Notes: generated from the letters alone by a model not told the origin. A stretch of DNA of 64,000 nt from Candidatus Buchananbacteria bacterium CG10_big_fil_rev_8_21_14_0_10_33_19 (GCA_002773855.1 PEZY01000004.1:7839-71838), one strand, 5' to 3'. Counted from the first letter of the stretch, positions 43,428-53,129 are shown. A program made the numbers and translations.

Positions 43428-44933
43428 TTAACTAAATATTTTATCGATACTTTCTTTCAAACCGGCTTTAATATCATCAGTTAGATCTTTTTTATCTGAA
43501 ATATCATTAATTAATTTTGAATATTTTTTAGATAATTGATCAAATAAATATTCTATTTTTTCCGCTACTTCTTTGCTATTTAATCTATCAAAATAACCAC
43601 CGGTCGACGCAAACAAAATAGCCACTTGTTGCCAAACAGCATAAGCAGTTCTTTCTTTTTGTTTTAAAGCTTCTACAACAGCTGAACCTCTGGCCAAGCT
43701 TTTCTTAGTTTGAGCATCTAGATCTGAAGCAAATTGTGAAAAGGCTTCTAACTCATAGAACTGGGCTAAATCCAATTTAACCGTACCAGAAACTTTTTTC
43801 ATAATTTTAGTTTGGGCAGCACCACCAACTCGAGATACTGACAAACCAACATTAATCGCTGGCCTAATACCTTTATTAAATAAATTAGTTTCTAAAAATA
43901 TCTGACCATCAGTAATAGAAATAACATTGGTTGGAATATAAGCTGACACATCACCAGCTTGAGTTTCAATAATTGGTAAGGCAGTAATACTACCACCACC
44001 ATACTTTTCATTTAATTTTACAGAACGCTCTAATAATCTAGAATGAATATAAAAAACGTCGCCGGGATAAGCTTCTCGTCCTGGTGGTCGTCGAAGTAAT
44101 AATGACATTTCTCGATAAGCGACGGCGTGTTTAGATAAATCATCAAAAACAATCAAAACATCCTTACCTTTTTCACAAAAATATTCAGCTAAAGCTATAC
44201 CAGCATAAGGTGCTAAAAATTGCATCGCCGCTGAAGATGAAGCTGGGGCCGAAACAATAGTAGTGTAATCCATCGCGCTATTAGCCTTAAGTGTCTCATA
44301 CACCTGTCTTAATTTTCCTTCTCTTTGAGCGACTGAAACATAAATACAAATAACATCTTCCTGTTTTTGATTAATAATAGAATCAATTGCCAAGCTGGTT
44401 TTACCGGTTTGTCTATCACCAATAATTAATTCTCTTTGACCACGACCAATTGGCACCAAAGCATCAATAGCAATAATACCAGTCTGCAGTGGCTGAGATA
44501 CTGACTGACGAGTCATAACTCCTGGCGCAATTCTTTCGTGATTTCTTATTTCAGTAGATTTTATTTTACCTAAATCATCAAGTGGTTCACCTAAAGCATC
44601 AATTACCCGGCCTATCATACTATCGCCAACTGGCATAGACAATGTAATTCCCTTAGACTCTACAAACATACCTTCTTTAACTTTTATAGTTGGTTGAAGC
44701 ACCAAGCCATAAGCCCGATCTTTTTCTAAATTCAAAATAAGAACTTGGATATTTAAACCAGAAACCGACACCACTTCACCCATTTTAAGTGATGGTAAAC
44801 CGGTAATTTCAATAACACCGTCCTTATATGATTCAATTTTACCCAGAGCCATGCCGCTGTTTGATGTAGTAGCTGGTTGTGATAACATCGCCTCAATTGA
44901 ATCTAGAAAATTTGATAATTGTTTTTTACTCAT
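43428..44933 (-). CDS. atpA: ATP synthase alpha subunit
   Basis: 501 residues. Non-catalytic nucleotide-binding subunit of F1: P-loop GDRQTGKT, RPAINVGLSVSRVGGAAQ (with the Arg finger), LLRRPPGREAYPGDVFY. Follows atpH by 8 bases; the next gene atpG starts 5 bases after its stop. Confidence 0.99.
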   Translation of the reverse strand: MSKKQLSNFLDSIEAMLSQPATTSNSGMALGKIESYKDGVIEITGLPSLKMGEVVSVSGLNIQVLILNLEKDRAYGLVLQPTIKVKEGMFVESKGITLSMPVGDSMIGRVIDALGEPLDDLGKIKSTEIRNHERIAPGVMTRQSVSQPLQTGIIAIDALVPIGRGQRELIIGDRQTGKTSLAIDSIINQKQEDVICIYVSVAQREGKLRQVYETLKANSAMDYTTIVSAPASSSAAMQFLAPYAGIALAEYFCEKGKDVLIVFDDLSKHAVAYREMSLLLRRPPGREAYPGDVFYIHSRLLERSVKLNEKYGGGSITALPIIETQAGDVSAYIPTNVISITDGQIFLETNLFNKGIRPAINVGLSVSRVGGAAQTKIMKKVSGTVKLDLAQFYELEAFSQFASDLDAQTKKSLARGSAVVEALKQKERTAYAVWQQVAILFASTGGYFDRLNSKEVAEKIEYLFDQLSKKYSKLINDISDKKDLTDDIKAGLKESIDKIFS

Positions 44934-44941
44934 TGCTTAAT

Positions 44942-45529
44942 TTAAATACTTTTTAATAAAGATATTCGGCCTAACCAACTAGCGTCTTGTAACACACTAT
45001 TGGCATAAACACGCATACCGCCTAATAAACTCTTTTGAATCTGAAATGAAACATAAAATTTATCCTTGTTATACGATCTGATTTCCAATTTTAATTTAGG
45101 TTCACATTCCCTAGCCGACTGGATTAATAAACTAAAACGATTAGGGTAAACTCGCAAAACTAAATTACTTAATTCTGATTGTAATTCTTCAAATGAACAA
45201 GTAGTTAATAAATTACATAAAACATTCCACATCAAACCTGAGTGACTAATATTTTTTTGCAAAAAATCTCTTTTATTTTTAACACTGTCAACAAAAAAAG
45301 TAGCTGGTATTTTATCAATTTCTGGTACGACTTTTTCCTCTAAAAAATTAACAAATACTTTAAGAACTTCGGTGGATTCTAATTCTAAATTATTAGTCTC
45401 GGCTAAAAAATTAATTGATTCCTTGATTAGCCCAAAAATATCAGCCTCTTCTGATGGTAATTTAAATTTGATTGGATAGGTTTTGTTAATTAAATCATAA
45501 ATAAAACCTAAAAAAACTTTTTCAATCAT
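44942..45529 (-). CDS. atpH: ATP synthase delta subunit
   Basis: 195 residues. Peripheral stalk part that ties F1 to the b subunits. The family is weakly conserved; the helical N-terminal region and the C-terminal QIQKSLLGGMRVYANS-type strand (K..LGGvv in relatives) are visible. Placed exactly where atpH should be. Confidence 0.88.
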   Translation of the reverse strand: MIEKVFLGFIYDLINKTYPIKFKLPSEEADIFGLIKESINFLAETNNLELESTEVLKVFVNFLEEKVVPEIDKIPATFFVDSVKNKRDFLQKNISHSGLMWNVLCNLLTTCSFEELQSELSNLVLRVYPNRFSLLIQSARECEPKLKLEIRSYNKDKFYVSFQIQKSLLGGMRVYANSVLQDASWLGRISLLKSI

Positions 45530-45539
45530 AAAATATCAA

Positions 45540-46043
45540 CTATAATTTACTCTTATTACTTTGCCAGGACTTCTTAATGCTTTTTTCAATAACCTCTTCT
45601 GGCACACCATCAGATAAGATATCCAACATCACCGATTTAATTAGAGATATAACATCTTTTTCGGCTTCTGCTACTATTAATTTTTTCTGTTCACCAATAA
45701 TAGCTCTGGCCTCTGTTAACATTTTACCTCTTTTTTCTTCCATTTCTACCAATAATTCTTGCTTGGCTTCTTTTAATTCGGCTTTAGCTAATGCTCTTTG
45801 TTCATTAACTTCATGAATTAATTTATCTTTTTCTAATTCACTCTTCTTAGTATAATCTTCTAATTTTTTTCGAAGTATTTCAGCATCTTCTAAATTTTTC
45901 TTAATTGTAGCTTTTCGCTCAGAAATAAACGAACGCAATTTTGGATACAAAAAATAACTAAGGACTATTAATATTAATCCATAATTAATCATGTAGAGGA
46001 CAATGCCCCAAAAATCAATGCCAATTTTAGCTAAATTCTCCAT
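45540..46043 (-). CDS. atpF: ATP synthase b subunit
   Basis: 167 residues. One N-terminal membrane helix (~12-32) and a long charged helix (residues 35-145) that forms the peripheral stalk dimer. PKLRSFISERKATIKKNLEDA is the familiar start of the coiled coil. Between atpE and atpH with gaps of 6 and 10 bases. Confidence 0.95.
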   Translation of the reverse strand: MENLAKIGIDFWGIVLYMINYGLILIVLSYFLYPKLRSFISERKATIKKNLEDAEILRKKLEDYTKKSELEKDKLIHEVNEQRALAKAELKEAKQELLVEMEEKRGKMLTEARAIIGEQKKLIVAEAEKDVISLIKSVMLDILSDGVPEEVIEKSIKKSWQSNKSKL

Positions 46044-46049
46044 AGAGTC

Positions 46050-46280
46050 TTAAATAGCAAAAAGAATAATAAAAGCAACTAACAATGCATAAATAGCGGT
46101 TGACTCAGCAATGGCCATAGACACAAGCATGTTAGTAAATAATTTGTCACTCATTTCTGGATTTCGGCTCATAGCTTCTAGAGCTCTACCAGCAATAATA
46201 CCTTCGCCAATACCTGGGCCAATAGCACCAAGGCCAACAGCAATGCCTGCTGCTAAAACTTTTGCGGCTTCTAATTCCAT
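46050..46280 (-). CDS. atpE: ATP synthase c subunit with Na+-type two-carboxylate site
   Basis: 76 residues and two membrane helices. The ion-carrying Glu59 lies in AIAESTAIY. Ser60, Thr61 and Tyr64 match the Na+ ligand set of known Na+-driven c rings (Glu65, Ser66, Thr67, Tyr70 in Ilyobacter numbering), and Glu26 in PGIGEGII replaces the usual Gln32, as described for the two-carboxylate ring of Fusobacterium. So a Na+-coupled rotor is likely. The motif is visible; coupling is inferred from the family. Confidence 0.95.
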   Translation of the reverse strand: MELEAAKVLAAGIAVGLGAIGPGIGEGIIAGRALEAMSRNPEMSDKLFTNMLVSMAIAESTAIYALLVAFIILFAI

Positions 46281-46377
46281 AGTAGTTTTTTAAAAAATTA
46301 ATTAATATTTTTGTATTAAACAAAGTAACACAGATTAAGTAATATTTTTATATATAACCTAATCCACACTACCTTAT

Positions 46378-47160
46378 TTATTCCTCAACTGAAGCCATAG
46401 CCAAACTAATATAATTTAAAGATAATAAACTAAAGACAATAGCCTGAATAATACCAGAAACAATCCCTAATATAATAAAAGGCATAGGAAATATAAATTG
46501 AGTGGCCACTGTTAAGCTCATAATTACCACTACCATTAATTCACCGGCTAAGACATTACCAAACAAACGACAAGATAAAGAAATTAATTTAGCAATTTCA
46601 CCAACAATATCTAATAATCCAAGTAAGAATTCTAAAATTGCTTTGGCAAAACCTCCAAATGACCTAGCTTTTAAAATTCCACCAATCTTAAAAAAATTAC
46701 CAATATACTTCAAAGGTTTAATCATTAAAGCCGTAACATGGGTAATGGTTAAGGTAATTAAAGTAAAGGCTAAAGTCATGCTTAAATGAGATGTTGGTGT
46801 ATGAAACAAACTAACAGCTTGACCACTAGACAAATGAACAACAATAGAATTAATAATCGGTAACAATCCAAATAAATTAGCAAAAATTATAACTAGGAAA
46901 AAAGTCATAATCAAAGCTAGTGCTCTTTCTGCTCTTTTCTGATCAGGAAAAGCCGCTGAAGCCTTTTCCATAAACCATTCATAAACACCTTCTAAAACCA
47001 CTTGCAAGCCAGTCGGCACCAAAGAGGCTGTTAGATAAAAATAGACACTAATCAATGTAAGTGCCATCGTAATAAAAAATAAAGCGATGTGAGATGAGGT
47101 AATTGGTATAAAACCAAGAATAAAAAAAACCACATCAGGTGAAATGGATATATTTTCCAT
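46378..47160 (-). CDS. atpB: ATP synthase a subunit
   Basis: 260 residues with five to six membrane helices. The essential Arg is in SLSCRLFGNVLAGE (helix 4). Forms the ion half-channels against the c ring. A 97-base gap separates it from atpE. Normal size. Confidence 0.97.
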   Translation of the reverse strand: MENISISPDVVFFILGFIPITSSHIALFFITMALTLISVYFYLTASLVPTGLQVVLEGVYEWFMEKASAAFPDQKRAERALALIMTFFLVIIFANLFGLLPIINSIVVHLSSGQAVSLFHTPTSHLSMTLAFTLITLTITHVTALMIKPLKYIGNFFKIGGILKARSFGGFAKAILEFLLGLLDIVGEIAKLISLSCRLFGNVLAGELMVVVIMSLTVATQFIFPMPFIILGIVSGIIQAIVFSLLSLNYISLAMASVEE

Positions 47161-47170
47161 AAATAAGTTA

Positions 47171-47431
47171 CTACTTATTATCTAATAATTTCTTAGTGTA
47201 CTGACTTAATTTTTTGTAAACAAAATACTGAGAAGCTATAAAAGACACAATAAATCCTACAATAATTCCTATGGGCTTAGAGCCGACAAAGTAATCTACT
47301 AGCCAACCTAAGCCACCAAAAATAATCAAAGCGGAGATAATAGAACTAATAATAATTTTATAACGATAACCACTGGATTTAAATAAATTTTCGGCCGCTA
47401 TTTTAGACTCTGATTGATTATTCATTTTCAA
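47171..47431 (-). CDS. AtpI/AtpZ-like ATP synthase assembly protein
   Basis: 86 residues. Two membrane helices (~30-50, 55-75) with WLVDYFVGSKPIGIIVG between them, as in AtpZ/AtpI proteins that help c-ring assembly or ion supply. First gene of the operon, ten bases before atpB. A TTGACA (47481-47486 on the minus strand) lies just upstream; its -10 is weak. Confidence 0.8.
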   Translation of the reverse strand: MKMNNQSESKIAAENLFKSSGYRYKIIISSIISALIIFGGLGWLVDYFVGSKPIGIIVGFIVSFIASQYFVYKKLSQYTKKLLDNK

Positions 47432-47498
47432 AAAATAATATAAATCTCTACCATGTAAATATTACTCATTTTTGGCTTTTTGTCAATATTTTAAAATT

Positions 47499-48422
47499 TT
47501 ACAATCCCTGATAGGCCTTCTTTAACTGGCTGGCTGATGATTTTAACTTCTTTTTTTCTAAGGCTGATATGTTTAAAGGCATTTTACTGATTATGCCCTT
47601 GGCGCCAACTACTACTGGTAAACTCAGACAAATATCATTTATACCATATTCACCTTCCAATAAATGAGATACTGGCAAAACCGTCTTTTTATCGAATAAA
47701 ATTGTTTGTACCAACTGAGTAACTCCAGCTCCAATCGCATAATAAGTCGACTGCTTGCCTTCGATAATGGCATAAGCGGCATTTTTAGCAGACAAAAATA
47801 TTTTTTCTTTTTCTGGATTAGACATTTTTTTAAATCTATCAATGGGCGCATTACCAATAGTAGCTGTACTCCAAAGTGGCACCTCACTATCACCATGCTC
47901 TCCCACAATATAAGCATGAACACTCTTAGGATCAACATCCAAATGACGACCCAACAAAAACCTAAAGCGAGCCGAGTCCAACATAGTTCCAGAACCAATA
48001 ATTTGTTTTTTCTTACTAGGAAACATTTTAATCGCCATATATGTTAAGACATCTACTGGATTAGTTACCATAATTACGATCACATTGGAATTTTGTTTAA
48101 AAACTTCTGGTATAATTCCTTTCATTATTGAGGAATTCTTTTTTATTAAATCTAGTCTAGTTTCACCATTTTTTTGAGCAGCCCCACAAGTAATAATCAC
48201 AATTCGACTATCAGCAATATCTTGATAGGTTCCAGTGTGAACTTTAGTATAACCCCAAAATGGCACGCTATGTTGCAAATCCATAACCTGTGAATCAACT
48301 AATTTTTTATTAATATCAATAATAGCTATGTCTTCAACGGCATTAGCCGATAATAAACTAAAAGCGGTGGTACTACCAACCATACCCGCACCTATAATAG
48401 TAACTTTGTTTTTAATAGACAT
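47499..48422 (-). CDS. ldh: L-lactate dehydrogenase
   Basis: 307 residues from ATG at 48422 (a start at 48446 is possible). NAD site IIGAGMVGSTTAF, the substrate loop AAQKNGETRLDLI with Gln before Lys (Gln102 in LDH numbering; malate enzymes have Arg), and catalytic GEHGDSEVP. Reduces pyruvate to L-lactate with NADH. It belongs to the LDH/MDH family and the Gln favours lactate. With pyk it points to lactate fermentation. Transcribed alone after the guaB unit. Confidence 0.95.
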   Translation of the reverse strand: MSIKNKVTIIGAGMVGSTTAFSLLSANAVEDIAIIDINKKLVDSQVMDLQHSVPFWGYTKVHTGTYQDIADSRIVIITCGAAQKNGETRLDLIKKNSSIMKGIIPEVFKQNSNVIVIMVTNPVDVLTYMAIKMFPSKKKQIIGSGTMLDSARFRFLLGRHLDVDPKSVHAYIVGEHGDSEVPLWSTATIGNAPIDRFKKMSNPEKEKIFLSAKNAAYAIIEGKQSTYYAIGAGVTQLVQTILFDKKTVLPVSHLLEGEYGINDICLSLPVVVGAKGIISKMPLNISALEKKKLKSSASQLKKAYQGL

Positions 48423-48490
48423 ATTTTTTATTACTTTATTAACCACTTTAATTATAACTGATTATTCAATAACAATAAAATAGCCATAAA

Positions 48491-48518
48491 AAATAGCCTA
48501 ATTTTTATTAGACTATTT
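48491..48518 (-). terminator. Terminator of the guaB-phosphoribosyltransferase unit
   Basis: 12-base arms with one mismatch around a TTTT loop (48491-48502 with 48507-48518). Confidence 0.7.
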
Positions 48519-48535
48519 AATTTACTATTTTATGA

Positions 48536-48961
48536 TTATTCAATCTCCCAAGGATAGACTATCCATTTATTTTCTACGCTAGCAAAATAATCAGGAATTA
48601 ACTTAGTTTCTGGTTTATAGTGCAAAGTGGCAATTACTACCTGATTATTTAATTCTTCCAGATCAACTTTAACCATTATTAAAGTATTACCTTTATCAGA
48701 CAAATCATCCACTAATAATATTTTTTTATTTTTTAAATCTGAATGAATATCACTTAAACGCTTTATTTTATCGCCTACACCACCACCATTATATGAGACT
48801 AAATAAACATTAGGATTATTTAGTAGCTGCGCCATTATACCGGCCAAAAAAATACCACCCTTAGTAATACCAACAATGCAGTCAAAATCTTCTGTTATCT
48901 GATCTTTAATTTTTTGACTGTCATCTATAAATTCCTGCCAAGTATAATATTTTTTATCCAT
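48536..48961 (-). CDS. Purine phosphoribosyltransferase (xanthine/guanine type)
   Basis: 141 residues. A type I PRT: IVGITKGGIFLAG (PPi loop), ILLVDDLSDKGNT (PRPP loop) and an end WIVYPWEI as in xanthine/hypoxanthine-guanine enzymes. It makes XMP/GMP/IMP from a base and PRPP. It follows guaB by two bases, so purine salvage and GMP synthesis are co-regulated. Confidence 0.88.
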   Translation of the reverse strand: MDKKYYTWQEFIDDSQKIKDQITEDFDCIVGITKGGIFLAGIMAQLLNNPNVYLVSYNGGGVGDKIKRLSDIHSDLKNKKILLVDDLSDKGNTLIMVKVDLEELNNQVVIATLHYKPETKLIPDYFASVENKWIVYPWEIE

Positions 48962-48963
48962 AG

Positions 48964-50388
48964 CTATAATACCTCGTTATCATGAGAATCAGATTCTCGC
49001 ATTCCAGAATTAGTGATTCTAATAAATTGACACTCTTTTAGCTCAGAAATTGTTTTAGCGTTACCATAACTCATGCCAGATTTTAAACCACCTAAATATC
49101 TAGCAATAATATTTTTAACCGGTCCTTTGTAAGGTACTCTAGCCTCGATGCCCTCTGGAGTTATTTGATGATGTTTTTCTTTAGAGTCTGGACGAGACAA
49201 GGCTGCGGTGAGTGAAGCCATGCCTCGTGATATTTTGTATTGTCGGCCTTTATAATTAATAGCTGGTCCTGGTGATTCCTCGGTACCAGATAGCTGGCCA
49301 CCCATCATCACTGTGTCAGCACCAGCGGCTAAAGCTTTTACTAGATCAGCTGATTGTTTAATACCACCGTCAGCCACTAGTGGTACCCCATATTTTTTAC
49401 ATACCGGAGCAATATTTAAAATTGCTGATAATTGTGGTACACCAAAACCAGTGGTAATGCGAGTGGTGCAAATTGACCCTGGACCAATGCCCACTTTTAC
49501 TCCATCAACCCCCGCTTCAATTAAATCCAAAGCACCTTGAGCGGTCGCAATATTACCACCAATTACTTCCATATTCGGTAGAGCCCGCTTGATAACTTTA
49601 ATCGCTTCAATGGCATTATCTGAATGACCGTGGGCAATATCTAAAACCAAAACATCTACTCCCGCCTCAGTTAAAGCCACAGCTCGCTCCAAATAATCAC
49701 CTCTCACGCCCACCGCTGCTCCGACTAATAATCTACCCAATTTATCTTTACTAGCCTGAACATTATTGGAATTCCTCATAATGTCTTTTTCAGTAATCAA
49801 ACCTTTGATTTGAAAATCTTCATCAACTAGTGGTAATTTTTCAATCTTGTTTTCTCGCAACATTTTTTTAGCATCATCAGTAGAAATATTTATTGATCCC
49901 ACAATTAATTTATCCTTTGGTGTCATAATATTTTTAACCAAAGTAGAATCATCCCCACAAAAAACTACATCCCGACGAGTAATAATACCGAGTAATTCTC
50001 GACCATCATCACTTACCAAAAAACTTGAACACCCCAGCTCAGTAGATCTTTCTTTAAATTCAGCCAAAGTTGCTTTGGTGTTAATAGTAAATGGATTGCC
50101 AATAACAATATTTTGCTTGCGCTTAACTTTTTTTACCTCATGAACCTGACTACTAATATCACAAAACCGATGAATAATACCAATGCCACCTTCTAAAGCC
50201 ATAGCAATGGCCATGGTACTTTCGGTCACCGTATCCATATTAGCGCTAACGATCGGGATCTTTAAAGAAATATTTTTGGTTAACTGGGTATTCATCTTAA
50301 CATCATGTCGAGATTTAATAGCTGATTTTTTGGGCACCAGCAAAACATCATCATAAGATAGAGCTGTTGGGATATACATAGTTGTCAT
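48964..50388 (-). CDS. guaB: IMP dehydrogenase
   Basis: 474 residues. Oxidises IMP to XMP. A TIM barrel with a tandem CBS insert (residues ~95-210, IMTPKDKLIVGS and ITEKDIMRN) and the catalytic loop GIGPGSICTTRITTGFG with its Cys. Phosphate binding GGIKQSADLVKALAAGA. AAAGGAGGGG precedes the ATG. First gene of a two-gene unit under the promoter at 50423-50451. Confidence 0.98.
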   Translation of the reverse strand: MTTMYIPTALSYDDVLLVPKKSAIKSRHDVKMNTQLTKNISLKIPIVSANMDTVTESTMAIAMALEGGIGIIHRFCDISSQVHEVKKVKRKQNIVIGNPFTINTKATLAEFKERSTELGCSSFLVSDDGRELLGIITRRDVVFCGDDSTLVKNIMTPKDKLIVGSINISTDDAKKMLRENKIEKLPLVDEDFQIKGLITEKDIMRNSNNVQASKDKLGRLLVGAAVGVRGDYLERAVALTEAGVDVLVLDIAHGHSDNAIEAIKVIKRALPNMEVIGGNIATAQGALDLIEAGVDGVKVGIGPGSICTTRITTGFGVPQLSAILNIAPVCKKYGVPLVADGGIKQSADLVKALAAGADTVMMGGQLSGTEESPGPAINYKGRQYKISRGMASLTAALSRPDSKEKHHQITPEGIEARVPYKGPVKNIIARYLGGLKSGMSYGNAKTISELKECQFIRITNSGMRESDSHDNEVL

Positions 50389-50422
50389 AAATTATTATTT
50401 ACCCCTCCTTTTGAACTATTTA

Positions 50423-50451
50423 ATCTTACAGTAAAAAACCGCTTTTCTCAA
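50423..50451 (-). promoter_or_regulatory. guaB promoter
   Basis: TTGAGA (50446-50451), 17 bases, TAAGAT (50423-50428) on the minus strand. Confidence 0.65.
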
Positions 50452-50526
50452 ATAAAACGTCTCAACACCAATACACTCTAGGCTTTTATTTTATCTAGAA
50501 AAGTGTTATCATATATTCATATAAAT

Positions 50527-52119
50527 ATGGCAAAACCTACTAACGAAATGGAGTGGCTGATAGATATCTATGGTCACGACTACTCAATTAAGGCGCCAAA
50601 AGACGTCGAAAAAATTAAACTTAGCCAAATGGTTTCCAAGTTGGGTTTTTTTTATGAAAAATTTCGAAATGCTATTGATTATAACGAGGAACACTTAGTC
50701 CGCAGAAACTCTATAGAAAGATTTCTTAGACGACAATTACTATTATTATTAGAAAAAGATTCTTTAAAAATCAGTGAATCATTAATTCATGAGTTTATTC
50801 GTGCTAGATACTTACCAAATGAAACATTGCCAGAAACCTTTATTGCTGAAGTGGCTAGGCCGATTAAAAAATATATAGAAATAATTGACTATATTAATAT
50901 TAATCGTTTACCCAATGGCACAAAATTAACTGATTGGATAATTGGTGTAGCTAGCTCAGAAATAAATGAAAAATTAACTCCTGACACTAAAGAAGTGGCA
51001 ACTGTTAATTTAATGTACTCTCATCTAGTAGACAATATTACTTTTCGTAAAACGAATATCGACGAAAAGGAGAAAAATTTACAAATATACATTGCCACCT
51101 TACGCACCCTACTAAAATCAGACCCTTCAACATCTAGATATTTCCTACTAAAGCTATACTTGCCTAATTGGAATCTAATGAATACCGAGGAAACACAAAT
51201 TTTCTGTCATAATCTTTACAGTATTAAAGATAAGATTGATAAAAATCTGGCTCATCCAATTAGCTTTCAATTAGCTAGAATTATTAAATCACAGTCAGTT
51301 TTCTTCAACATCTTAAGGGAAGTAATGGAAAATAATAAAGATAATTTGAAAGAATTATTTGCTGAGCCAGAACTACTAGAATCTGCTATCGAAGAAGTAG
51401 TAGTCACTAATTACAAAAAAATAAAAGGCAAATTAATTGGTACAATTTTAAGAGTTATTTTATATATCTTCTTTACCAAAACAATTTTAGCCTTAGCCAT
51501 AGAACTACCTTATGACTATTTTATAGTTCATGAAATTAATTGGTATGCACTGGGCACTAACATTATTTTTCATCCACTGTTGATGTTTTTCATTGCGATG
51601 ACTATCAAAATTCCAGGTGTTAAAAATACCCAAATCATTATTTCAGAAATTAAAAAGATAGTTTATGGCGAAGAAAGAAAATTAGTTTTCAAGGCCAAAG
51701 GTTTAATGCGTCGAGGATCTTTTAGCTACTTAATATTCAATTTTATTTATATCATTATGTTTGCTTTTTCCTTTGGTATAATTATCAGTATTTTAAGATA
51801 TTTTCATTTTAACGCCCTAAGTGGCTTACTATTTATTTTCTTCTTAACCATTGTTAGCTTCTTCGGCTTTAGACTTCGTAATTTAGCCAAGCAACTATCG
51901 GTTATACCTCGAAAAGATAATTTATTTAGCTTTATAGTTGATTTTATCTCCCTACCAATCATCCGCGTTGGTCGGTTCTTCTCTACAAATTTTGCCAAAA
52001 TTAATATTTTCTTATTCTTATTAGATTTCTTAATTGAAACGCCCTTTAAAATGCTAGTGGAGTTTTTAGAAAAAACGGTTTCCTTTATTAATGATAAACG
52101 AGAAGAAATTATTGAATAA
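50527..52119 (+). CDS. Conserved membrane protein of unknown function
   Basis: 530 residues from MAKPTNEMEW at 50527 (an ATG/TTG 24 bases earlier is possible). A long soluble helical N-terminal half (residues 1-310, Leu/Lys/Glu-rich), a membrane pair (~313-375), a cytosolic loop, two more helices (~410-455), and a hydrophobic end. Proteins of this size and plan are common unknowns in Patescibacteria, but I cannot name a family with certainty. Single gene with its own terminator. Confidence 0.65.
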   Translation: MAKPTNEMEWLIDIYGHDYSIKAPKDVEKIKLSQMVSKLGFFYEKFRNAIDYNEEHLVRRNSIERFLRRQLLLLLEKDSLKISESLIHEFIRARYLPNETLPETFIAEVARPIKKYIEIIDYININRLPNGTKLTDWIIGVASSEINEKLTPDTKEVATVNLMYSHLVDNITFRKTNIDEKEKNLQIYIATLRTLLKSDPSTSRYFLLKLYLPNWNLMNTEETQIFCHNLYSIKDKIDKNLAHPISFQLARIIKSQSVFFNILREVMENNKDNLKELFAEPELLESAIEEVVVTNYKKIKGKLIGTILRVILYIFFTKTILALAIELPYDYFIVHEINWYALGTNIIFHPLLMFFIAMTIKIPGVKNTQIIISEIKKIVYGEERKLVFKAKGLMRRGSFSYLIFNFIYIIMFAFSFGIIISILRYFHFNALSGLLFIFFLTIVSFFGFRLRNLAKQLSVIPRKDNLFSFIVDFISLPIIRVGRFFSTNFAKINIFLFLLDFLIETPFKMLVEFLEKTVSFINDKREEIIE

Positions 52120-52121
52120 CT

Positions 52122-52144
52122 AATCCCCTAGTTGACAGGGGATT
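52122..52144 (+). terminator. Terminator overlapping the next promoter
   Basis: AATCCCCT/AGGGGATT stem with loop AGTTGAC and a T-run. The -35 box TTGACA of the following promoter lies in its loop and right arm. Confidence 0.8.
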
Positions 52145-52160
52145 TTTAATATGTTATTAT
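52132..52160 (+). promoter_or_regulatory. Promoter of the ArsR-like/SdpI operon
   Basis: TTGACA (52132-52137), 17 bases, TATTAT (52155-52160). Confidence 0.75.
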
Positions 52161-52179
52161 TTAGATATATATCTAAATA
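52158..52179. promoter_or_regulatory. Probable operator of the ArsR-like repressor
   Basis: A 22-base perfect palindrome (centre ATTTAGATAT-ATATCTAAAT) overlapping the -10 box and the start of transcription. The adjacent gene encodes an ArsR-family repressor, so autoregulation is likely. Confidence 0.7.
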
Positions 52180-52194
52180 TCTAATTATAGATTA

Positions 52195-52467
52195 ATGCTT
52201 AATAAAACTTTCTCAGCCTTAGCTGATAATAACCGCCAAAAAATAATTGACCTCCTTAAAAAACGAGAGATGTCTGTATCTGATATTGTCAGTCACCTAA
52301 ACATCACTATGGCCACTCTATCGCACCATTTAGATATTTTAAAAAGAGCCGATTTAATCAGTGGTCGTCGTGATGGTCAGAAAATTATCTACTCTCTTAA
52401 TTTTAGTGTTATTCAAGAAGTCGAGGAAAAAATAGTTAAATTCCTTAAAATAAAAAATAAAAAATAA
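52195..52467 (+). CDS. ArsR-family winged-helix repressor (SdpR-like)
   Basis: 90 residues. A winged helix: RQKIIDLLKKREMSVSDIVSHLNI (helix-turn-helix support), recognition helix MATLSHHLDILKRADLIS, and a basic wing GRRDGQKIIYSL. No metal-binding CxC in the helix, so it resembles SdpR-type regulators rather than metal sensors. It is followed at once by an SdpI-like membrane protein, as in the Bacillus SdpR-SdpI module where the immunity protein takes up the repressor. Confidence 0.92.
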   Translation: MLNKTFSALADNNRQKIIDLLKKREMSVSDIVSHLNITMATLSHHLDILKRADLISGRRDGQKIIYSLNFSVIQEVEEKIVKFLKIKNKK

Positions 52468-52472
52468 AAACC

Positions 52473-53129
52473 ATGTCACCAATAAAACCCAGTATTAAAA
52501 CTGAAATAATTCCTACCATCGTAGTCATATTATCTATACTAGCTAGTTTCTACTTTTATGCCAATTTTCCAGCACAGGTAGCTACCCACTGGAACATAGA
52601 TGGTCAGATAGATGATTATTCTTCTAAGCTAGTTGGCGCCTTTTTAATACCAATACTAATTTTCGGACTTTATATTATGTTTTTAGCTTTGCCATATTTA
52701 GACCCAAAAAAGGATCGCTATCAAGAATTTGCTAAAGTCTATCATATTTTCAAAGACTTAATTATCATTTTTATGTTCTTGATTTATCTAGCTTCTGGCT
52801 TAGCTAATCTTGGCTATAACGTTGAAATCGGACTTGTCGTGCCTACTTTAGTTGGTCTTTTGTTTATTATTATGGGTAATTATATGGGTAAGATAAAATA
52901 CAACTGGTTTATGGGTATTAGAACTCCATGGACATTATCATCAGAAAATGTCTGGAATAAAACCCATCGAGTCGGTGGCTGGCTATTTATTGGTTTGGGG
53001 CTAACCATGCTAACAACTCCAATTCTACCAAAAACTATTATTACTCCTATCTTTTTTTCTGCTATAATGATTACGGTTGTAGGCAGCTTTGTTTACTCCT
53101 ACATACTCTACAGAAACGAAAAAAAATAA
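52473..53129 (+). CDS. SdpI/YhfL-like membrane protein (DUF1648)
   Basis: 218 residues, about six membrane helices. The N-terminal DUF1648 motif FPAQVATHWNIDGQID and the SdpI motif WFMGIRTPWTLSSENVWNKTHR are clear. In Bacillus SdpI gives immunity to the SdpC toxin and signals to SdpR. No toxin-like SdpC gene is visible here; the next gene is a zinc peptidase. It is placed five bases after the repressor. Confidence 0.9.
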   Translation: MSPIKPSIKTEIIPTIVVILSILASFYFYANFPAQVATHWNIDGQIDDYSSKLVGAFLIPILIFGLYIMFLALPYLDPKKDRYQEFAKVYHIFKDLIIIFMFLIYLASGLANLGYNVEIGLVVPTLVGLLFIIMGNYMGKIKYNWFMGIRTPWTLSSENVWNKTHRVGGWLFIGLGLTMLTTPILPKTIITPIFFSAIMITVVGSFVYSYILYRNEKK

